Assembly: GCA_907165135.1 (NCBI GenBank) | Contig: OU015566.1 | Location: 4,652,501-4,716,500 of the forward strand | DNA length: 64,000 bases | DNA from: Oikopleura dioica | Lineage: Eukaryota > Chordata > Appendicularia > Copelata > Oikopleuridae | Reading direction: 5' to 3' | Translations under genes and position numbers: made by a program | In this document: piece after piece, positions 56,870-64,000 of the stretch | Layout of the letters: every line of letters begins with the position of its first letter | Position numbering within the stretch: position 1 is the stretch's first letter | Notes under the pieces: generated by a model | What the model saw: the letters and a program-made list of their open reading frames with translations, nothing else | Told to the model about the DNA's origin: nothing | The model's database searches: none

Positions 56870-59797
56870 TTACACATAAACAAATCTTGAGTCCGGCTGG
56901 GGACTGCTCGTGACCGGCTGAACTGGCTCAAACGATTCCGCTCTAGAATCTCCAGCCAGAGAAGATTTTTCTTCAATCAAATTCGATTTTATACAGCTTG
57001 AAGAAGTTGTCGTTGAATTATCCGACTTCCAGCTCCAGTTTTTGATCGTTTTCGCTAAAAATGGAATTTGAGAGATTCTCTTCCTTGATTTCAATTCGCT
57101 TACAATTAGCGATCCAGACGAGTGGGGCAAGACCAGGCGCTAGAACCACAAAATACTTGAAAATTATCAGTCCAGTCGAAGCAGGCTCGATTTCTGACTT
57201 TTCCATTGGGCAAGGGACGATTAGTTCCATGCAGTTGTCTTCGTAAAACTTCTTTTCCCAGGATCGTTGATGATCTGCTTCGTAGAACTTTAACAGAAGC
57301 TGGATGAAACTCGGGATGAGAATGGACAACGAAAAGACCGTCAATCGCAAGACGAAGATTTGAAGCTTCTTGTTCGAATTTTTGTCGATTTTGATTGTGT
57401 CTTTTACTTTTCTTAGAGCACAGAGGCCGATCGCGAATGCGAGGGTTCCAAAGATAGAGCAGAAGGCAAGAGGGAGGAAGGTCATGGTCCAGCGGGAGAA
57501 ATCAGAGTTGGAGAGAACGCAGATTTCGAGAAAGGGATCCCCCTGGATCTATGAAGAAAAATTGAATAATAAGCCGGTGATACAATTTTTACCTCGTGTT
57601 TTGAGACGCCAACCATGGTAAAAAGCGCTGGAAGTCCCCAACCAAACACATGCAACAGCGTACTGCTCGTAGCAATCGCCTCAGAAGACCACTGAAAGAC
57701 CGAAGAAAGACCCCATGACATCGTCAAGGAAAACCACCAACAAAGAGCGGCCACTAAAAAAAGCTCATTAGCCAGAGTTTGAGATGGAATGATGACGTTT
57801 GTGAATTTTGGTAAATTTTTATTTGTTTGACGTCGCTGGATTGTCAAAATACTGTCAATATCTGTTACTACGCCGTTTTTGAAAGAGAAATTTTTGATGA
57901 AATTTTTGCTGAATACAAAATTCTGAAAGAAAAACTATTTTTTTTTTGTTTCGAAAATAGGCTTTTCGCGCGTTGCCAAAATTGAAGTGCACTTTTGCGC
58001 CATCAAGTGTGTAAAGCCAGTCTTTGGCGAAGTGCCCTTGAGATTGTTGAGAGTGGCCTCTCTTTTTTTGCAAAATTGATATTTTCGTGGCTTATAAAAT
58101 TCCGTCCGCGCGCCAAGTCAAGATGATATTTTGGGAAAAAGAAAAGAAGAAAACAAGCACTTACTGGAAAAGTAGAAGAAAAGCATGAACATGATGGTGC
58201 AGGGCCGATGGGTGGATCCTTGAATTAGTCCTGTTCCTTGGACAATCGTCTTTTTCAAGGTTGAAAATTCTATATTTTCGGGATCGTTTGAGAAAAAAAT
58301 TTCAAAAAAATGACCCGAAATTATGAGATTTTGGTGAAAATCGACTATTTTCGGTCAAAAATTGGTTCAGAAATTTTTGAACCAATCAGATTTTCGCATT
58401 GAGCGGCTAGGCAAATCAGATTTAAAAAAAAAATTCTCGAAATTTTAGTCAAAATATCGGCCGAAAATTGTCGAATCTTGCCGAAAGCCCAATTTTTCGG
58501 ATTATTTTTCGAAATTTTTCCCTTCTAGAAATTTCCATTTTCAACCCTTCCTGATCCTCATTGACTTCCCTTTCCGAGCAAACGATGCTCTCCGGCGAAA
58601 CCAATCCGACAACACATATCAGCGAAATCACCAAATAGCACATCGCAAAAAAACAGCGTCGGCCGCTCTGGATATTGAAATCGTTTCTCATCTCGCGAAA
58701 ACACAAAGATCGAGAAGCCGGAAACCACTGCTGTCAAGCTGGCGAAAAGACCAACGACGATTCTGATCAGCTTCGTTTCTTTTTCGCTCTTGTTCATTGG
58801 CTCGCAAGGTTGAGAGCAGCTTGGAAGATCCATGAAGCTCCAGGAGGAGTATTTAGCCCGCTGAGTTGTCGGACATTGAGGCTGATGCTCGACAAGAGAG
58901 GATGAGTCATCGTTGTTCCAGCTCAGCGTTCCGTCTGGAAGAGGGAGGGATTCGGACTGGAGGGGAATGCAACTGTGCCCGTCGTTTTCTCGCGGGAAAT
59001 TGAGGCAGTGGAATTGTGGAGGGAGGAAAATGTCGAATTCCTCAAGGATGGAAGCGCAGTCGGACAGGGATTTTTCGCAAAGTTCTCGGCATGGAGGAAC
59101 GGGGATGAGAAACGGAAGCGTTCCTGAAATATTTTTTAAAGATTTTTTATTTTTAATAAAAAATTGTTATTTTTTTATAAAAAAAAATTATTACTTTTTA
59201 TAAAAAAAATATCTTATTTGTAAAAAATATCTATTTATTTAAAAAAAATTCTTTTAATGAAAAATAACTATTAATTATTTATAAAAAAATATTTATTTTT
59301 TCCTTCAAAAAGATCACCGAAAGCAAGAAAAATGAAGGAATTGCATCAAAAACGAAAAATCATCTTATCTCGAAAAATCAACAAACGATTAGTCTTAACA
59401 AGCCCGTAAAGCAAATTTCCTAAAATCTCCATATCACTCATTTCCAAATCCGGTTCCCACGGATTCGTTTTTTACCTGAAAGATTTTCGTCCACACAAGC
59501 AGGCGACAAAACGGAGCAAAGAAACAGGTTGATGTATTTTGAGCATTGCATCATTTTCAAAGGATAAAACTTGGCGAATGACTCGTTGGATTCTTCTGCT
59601 GACCATTCGCCCAAGAGATTTGGGTAGAAAGTCGAGTTGTAGGCCTGGAAATTGGAGCCGCATTGGGCGTGAATGGAGTTGATGCAGCGAGCGGATTCGG
59701 AGGAGTAGATCAGCAGAAAGAGAAGAAATAGCCTTAAAAGAGCGTCAGAATTCGAGCGACACTGGGAAAGTCGCTGAATGTCGCTGAATGTCGCCAA
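56870..59797 (-). CDS. Frizzled Wnt receptor
   Basis: Exons: about 59790-59476, 59123-58566, 58249-58165, 57753-57593, 57548-57104 and 57054-56870. Signal peptide ALLRLFLLFLLIYSS; Cys-rich Wnt-binding domain (CINSIHAQCGSNFQAYNSTF, YPNLLG, FYPLKMMQCSKYINLFLCSV, PPCRELCEKSLSDC); then seven spans beginning with LIRIVVGLFASLTAV and RFQYPERPTLFF. ALCWWFSLTMSW is TM3, and the C terminus has the Dishevelled-binding KTxxxW motif as KTIKNW. KTIKNW is reached only through a 49-bp intron (57055-57103); unspliced reading loses it. Exon 2 is one base too long for its phase, explained by a seven-T run (minus strand) at 58649-58655 inside TM2. The tail after KTIKNW is Ser/Thr-rich and ends FVYV, a possible PDZ ligand. 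The start codon lies in or beyond the adjoining MITE. Confidence 0.9.
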
Positions 59798-59948
59798 ATG
59801 TCCCCGAATGTCGCTAAATGTCGCCGAATGTCGTTAAATATCGCGACATTTACCGACATTCGGGGACATTCGGCGACATTCGGCGACATTGAGCGACATT
59901 CGGCGACATTTAGCGACATTTGGCGATTTTAGGCGATTTTCCCAAAGA
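59760..59948. mobile_element. Foldback of GAATGTCGC units abutting the Frizzled 5' end
   Basis: CACTGGGAAAGTCGCTGAATG at the left and a matching inverse end at about 59948; both arms consist of GAATGTCGC-type units in inverted orientation. It is related to the element at 14121-14492. The first about 13 codons of the open Frizzled frame lie in it. Confidence 0.75.
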
Positions 59949-59949
59949 C

Positions 59950-60285
59950 GCCCTAGAATTTAATCTTATAGAAATTAGTTTTGGTGATGAACGAAAAAGT
60001 TTGTTACTTGACTTTTTCGGCCAGCCTGTTCAAACATTCAAATATTTTCTTTGCCCCATCAAGTTGCCCCTCTTGCCCGGGCGGGTCATGGGTTAGTTAT
60101 TCTGACTGGCGAAACGTTCTATTGTTCAATGTCTTCGGATGTGTTTCTAAGGAGCGATGGGATTCACGGTCACTTGGCCAAAGATCCGCTGCTGAATTAA
60201 CTCAACTCAAAGTTAATCAAACAGAAATAAAACAACCACCGTTTTATGATCTTCAAAAGACTCTCGATTATCGTTCCCAGGGCTA
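59950..60285. other. Presumed Frizzled upstream region
   Basis: No TATA box or convincing 5' exon recognised. Confidence 0.35.
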
Positions 60286-60289
60286 GGGT

Positions 60290-60660
60290 TCGGCAACCTG
60301 TGAAGAAGACCTGAGTCAGGAATCTGAGTTTTTAATGTTTTCTTAGGATCCTGGCTCAGGTTTTCATAAGACAAAATATGCCCGGAAACCTGAGTCATGG
60401 TTCTGAGTTTTTAATTACTCTTTAGGACCCTGACTCAGGTTTTCAGAAGCGAAAATCAACCCTGATCACGGACCTGTGTAAAATCCTGAGTCAGGGTCAT
60501 GAGTTTCTAGTGTTCTTTAAGGACCCTGACTCAGGTTTTCTGAGAACGAAATTAACCCTTGTTTTGACTCAAAAACCTGTGAAAAAACCTGCGTCAGGGT
60601 CCTGAGTCTTTTTTGTCAAAGCTTTTTCAGGACCCTGACTCAGGTGACCTACACACGTTT
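60290..60660 (+). repeat. Tandem palindromic repeat, about 90-bp period, four copies
   Basis: Each unit is a hairpin: ACCTGAGTCAGGGTCCTGAG, a short AT spacer TTTTTAATGTTCTTT and AGGACCCTGACTCAGGTTTT. The stems are nearly perfect although the units differ from each other. Confidence 0.8.
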
Positions 60661-60744
60661 CTTTCGTATCGGGTCATTCTTATGTAATTATGAGCTTTTA
60701 ATGAAGATAATCCTGAAAAAAAAGCGGCGATGATTGTTTACCAA

Positions 60745-61010
60745 ATTCGAAAATAATCTGCGGCCGGTTGGTGTCAACTCATCAAAGGGAAAACACCGCG
60801 CGTCAATCAAGTTTCTAAAATTTTCGCCAAAACAGTGCCAACTCGGATTATGCCGCATTTGTGGATCATCGCTCCTCCAAGAATAAATAAATCCGCTTTT
60901 AAATAATAACTCCAGTCAACAAAATCGCAAAACCAGCGCTCAGTTTCTTCAAAATGACAGTAATGGACGAAATTAAGCTCCAGTATAATTTCGAGAGCTT
61001 GTTGCATAAA
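60745..61010 (-). CDS. Possible exons of an unidentified gene
   Basis: A frame starting at 61007 gives MQQALEIILELNFVHYCHFE and ETERWFCDFVDWSYYLKADL, then an ILGGAMIHKCGIIRVGTVL stretch. A following piece after a TTTTAG acceptor near 60812 reads NLIDARCFPFDELTPTGRRL and ends before a donor GTAAAC. Composition is gene-like, but no family is recognised and no start context or partner exons are proven. Confidence 0.3.
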
Positions 61011-61178
61011 TCGCAGCCAGGAAAAAAGTCGGGTCCGAAAATGTTAATTTCCTGGCTCATACAACTCAAAAGGTCAAACCCAGCCGATGGGAAGTTTTGA
61101 CAGCGGGCGAATTTCGCGTTCGAAATTGGACATTTTCCAAAAAAGAATTTTCAATATTTTTTTAATTAAAATTTTTTT

Positions 61179-61470
61179 CACTTCCACATGCTTGAATTCA
61201 ATCTTAGTATTTTGAATTGTCGGATCAATTTTTCGAAGGTTACCCCCTTAAGACCATCATCGCCCACTTTTGAGAATAAGGGTCTGACTGTATAAAACAT
61301 ACAGTATCATATGTCACATATGATACTGTATTTCACATATGCTACCGTATGTTTTATACAGTCAGACATTTATTTTCAAGAATCGGCGATGATGGTCTTA
61401 AGGGGGTAACGTTCGATAAAACGATCCGACAAATTGAAATACCAAGATTCAATTCAAACATGTGGAAGTG
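61179..61470. mobile_element. Near-perfect 290-bp palindrome
   Basis: Starts CACTTCCACATG and ends CATGTGGAAGTG; inner parts GTTACCCCCTTAAGACCATC and its complement; the centre contains repeated ATGATACTGTAT words. Nearly the whole length pairs with itself. Confidence 0.85.
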
Positions 61471-62310
61471 GTAAAAAATTCGCATCAAAGCGGAAATTTC
61501 AAATTCGTCAAGCAACGGATGCATTTTTTGAGTTTTGTGACACTACCAAGCCAAGGGTAAACAAACTCTCGCCAGATATCACTTCCGGTGATGCGAAATG
61601 CCCTTTTTCCATTCGAATTTCTTCTTGGCTTTTTTCCGCTTATCACCGGCTTAGAAATCGAAAATTTCTGGAGAGAGATTTTTGATTTTTTAATCCGTGA
61701 TGCTCTTTTTAATTTTACAAGCCGCAAGAGTCTCCCACCACGGCGCTAGAATGCTCCGGCGACCTAATAAGATTTCGCGGCGGAAGTTTCGCAAATTATT
61801 CAAATCAATTAGCCATGGAATCGAGCATCTCCTTCCTCGCTCTTTTCAAAAGCCTTGTTCACCCCCTTTTTTCAAGGGGGCCGAAAAATGGCCCCTTAGT
61901 TACGAGCAAATATTTTTCGCGAAGAAACAACAAATTGTACCGCTATCGCGTCAATTAAAAATCGCCTTCCCGAAAAATGCCCTAAGTTTGTTTTTCTTCA
62001 ATAATCGCCATTTTTGGGCCTTTTGCAAAGTTTCAAATTTCGATTCTTGGAAATTTATTTTTCCATGATTGGGGGAGAGGGAGAGTGATAAGGATTTTGA
62101 AACAGGTGGCGGCGCGGGTGAGCCTTCCGCTTATCCGGATTTAGGGGCAGATAAGGGACAAAGAAGCGTTGAAGAAGCGGTTAGGGAAAATCCTATAAAT
62201 TTTTGACGAAATGGAGGGTTCGGCGAGAAAATGTCCGATTCGCTCATTTCTAGCTCGAAAACCGCTCTGAATCCGCTCAAATTTTTTGAGTCAAAAGTGC
62301 TATTTGAAGA
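61471..62310. other. No gene supported
   Basis: Open stretches of 80 to 120 codons exist on both strands (for example 61697-62068) but have no recognisable domain, and opposing frames are equally open. Confidence 0.4.
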
Positions 62311-62550
62311 AAAAGCTCAAATTCAGCTCATTTTTGCTCAAGCTCAGCTCATTTTTGCTCAAATTAAGCTCATTTTTGCCCAAATTCAGCTCATTTTTGC
62401 TCAAATTCAGCTCATTTTTGCTCAAATTAAGCTCATTTTTGCTCAAATTCAGCTCATTTTTTCTCAATTCAGCTCATTTTTGCTCAAATTCAGCTCATTT
62501 ATGCTCAAATTCAGCTCATTTTTGCTCAAATTTCGCTCTTGCTCCGCTCA
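62311..62550 (+). repeat. Tandem repeat of about 20 bp, twelve or so copies
   Basis: Unit CTCAAATTCAGCTCATTTTTG with variants AAGCTC and CCC. Two overlapping frames remain open only because of the repeat (IQLIFAQ and LLKFSSF). Confidence 0.85.
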
Positions 62551-63739
62551 AACTGAGCCCATTGGGGAACGTGAATTCTAGCAAGAAAAAACCGATCTCA
62601 CTCTTTTTATTTTAAAATATTCGATTCGATTATTCGAGCAGGTGTTTATCGCTCGGTTTTGGTATCTCAGCGGTTTGACCACAAAACAACTCTTTGACAT
62701 GCTGTTTCCTTATCAGCCCCTGCCTTCTACGACAAACAATTTCTTCCCTTTCGGGATCGATACAAATCCTCTGAGAAGCCGATAATTGACACTGGCGGAA
62801 ACAAAATGCAAATGTAGAAACGCAATTTCACGTAGTGCAAATATCAAGAGTCGAGCAACTAGATTTTCAAAGGCCGAAAATATAAAGAAAATTCTGCGTC
62901 ACTAGAAATTATTCTCGAAAAAAATATGAAAAAAACGAGATTCTGCATTTTTTAGTTTTCAAAATGACACCCTTAAGTTTTTTCGCATTTTAACTGAAAT
63001 CGGTTCAAATGATTTTAAGATAGTGACACCCTTAATTTCTTTTTTTAATTCGAAGGTTAAAACCAAAATTTCAGCCATTTTTAGTCAATTTTGACCAAAT
63101 TTTGGTCAAAAATGGCCTTAAAAATTGTTGAAATTTTGGTTTTAACCTTTGAATAAAAAAAAATTAAGGGTGTCACTATCTTAAAATTATCTGAAACGAT
63201 TTCAGGGAATTTATATTTCCCTGCATATAAACCCTAGAAAAGAAAAAGGGGTGCGGGTATTTATCGAATTTCAATTCTTGTCGTTTGTTTCCCAAAACAC
63301 AGGATTTTCGTGAACCACTTATTTCCCAAACAATTGAAAGTACAAACTCAATTACAAAAACCGAATTCCCCCTTCTCTTTCGCCATAAATTCTAGTTGCA
63401 GCTGAGGCCCGAAAAACTGTCTGTTTGAGGTCACAGGTGAGCTTGTAGGCAATAAATGGATTTTCCTGAGTACTGATTGTAAATCAATTCTTTGATTTGA
63501 GCTGAAAGAGCTCTTCAGATTTTGCTCTCACGAGCGCATTCCAAACATTTTATTTTCCAACAGAGGGTTTTTTGGTCTTCACAAAACTTTTTTTATAATT
63601 TCAAAAGGGGGTTCGATTTAGGGTTAGGGTTACGGTAAGAACTTCGTTCAGCACTAGAATTGCTGCATTAGGGTTAGGGCTAGGGCTTTGTTCGGCAATT
63701 AGACCTGTGTTAAGCCTTAGTCAGGCCCCGTTTCCTGTT
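62551..63739. other. Non-coding with palindromic MITE and telomere-like tract
   Basis: 63009-63190 is the second, longer copy of the GTGACACCCTTAA MITE (flanks ATTTTAAGATAGTGACACCC and the complement). 63610-63690 has TTAGGGTTAGGGTTACGG and TTAGGGTTAGGGCTAGGG, telomere-like. No gene seen. Confidence 0.6.
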
Positions 63740-64000
63740 TAAGGGCCCCCCCCGTCAGATTTTTCTTCGAAAATGGAAATTTTCAAAAACACCATATTTT
63801 TGGTTCTAGATGCGGCATCAGGTTAAAATTGCTTCAAAAACTTAAAAAGATGAATTTTTGACCAAGAAAAATCAATATTTTTTGCAAAAATTAGGGCAAA
63901 TTCGTCGGTTTTCGGTCAAAAAACCAATTTTGTCTCGAGGGAGTCGACATAGAGCCCAAAAAATGAAGCCTCAAAATCGTTTTTCAACCCGTAGAATTTA
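63740..64000. mobile_element. TTAA MITE family GACCCCCGTCAAC, copy 3, cut by the window edge
   Basis: TTTAAGGGCCCCCCCCGTCAG at the left; interior similar to copies at 51760 and 53734 (GAGGGAGTCGACATAGAGCC, CAAAAAATGAAGCCTCAAAA). Confidence 0.7.

Noticed and set aside
61697-62068. 123-codon plus-strand frame
   Set aside because: No recognisable domain, no splice support, and opposing frames in the area are similarly open; not reported as a gene.
62231-62615. Two overlapping proteins with IQLIFAQ and LLKFSSF repeats
   Set aside because: Translation of a 20-bp tandem repeat in two frames; no start context or splice signals.

Overview
The window reads as nuclear DNA of a very compact animal genome, most likely an appendicularian tunicate close to Oikopleura. 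The grounds are: very short GT-AG introns (41 to 50 bp wherever both ends can be placed), genes packed tail to tail, TATA boxes a few dozen bases before short secreted-protein genes, animal-specific proteins (Frizzled, PX-SH3-SH3 adaptor, RNF121, SCYL1, PRMT1, La, sulfotransferase) and large Cys-rich secreted proteins resembling larvacean house proteins. Species assignment is inference.

Layout. 1-3.7 kb: Polinton/Maverick (adintovirus-like) fragment on the minus strand with packaging ATPase, integrase and a third ORF running off the left edge; 1.4 kb of it is tandemly duplicated. 4.2-6.5 kb: minus-strand RING/zinc-ribbon genes and the 5' half of an RNF121 gene. 6.7-29 kb: a transposon graveyard of TTAA-flanked elements, Tc1/mariner-like foldbacks, a clean hAT element with 8-bp target duplication and several tandem arrays, with broken gene pieces (PRMT1, La, zinc finger) and one intact small gene with FG/GF repeats. 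29-30 kb: SCYL1-like fragment. 30.4-40.2 kb: WSCD-type sulfotransferase (minus), O-fucosyltransferase-like gene (plus), p47phox/TKS-like PX-SH3-SH3 gene (plus), and a short secreted Cys-rich protein (minus). 40.6-46.2 kb: a 1776-residue Cys-rich secreted protein. 46.3-50.6 kb: a hAT element containing a second hAT that carries about 20 copies of a 55-bp satellite. 50.8-55.8 kb: three further genes for secreted or surface proteins. 56.5-59.8 kb: a small membrane protein and a complete Frizzled receptor. 60-64 kb: palindromes, tandem repeats and one doubtful minus-strand exon.

Four secreted-protein genes lie between 39.7 and 55.8 kb and two more encode a mucin-like surface protein and an NQ/EQ repeat protein, so this part looks like an extracellular-matrix or house-protein neighbourhood. 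Sulfotransferase and fucosyltransferase-like genes next to it could serve glycan modification, but that link is only positional.

A recurrent technical feature is one-base changes in homopolymers inside otherwise good exons (Polinton genes, sulfotransferase, O-fucosyltransferase, Frizzled). Exon phase arithmetic shows these single-base changes are what breaks the frames, so many apparent frameshifts are probably consensus errors rather than decay.
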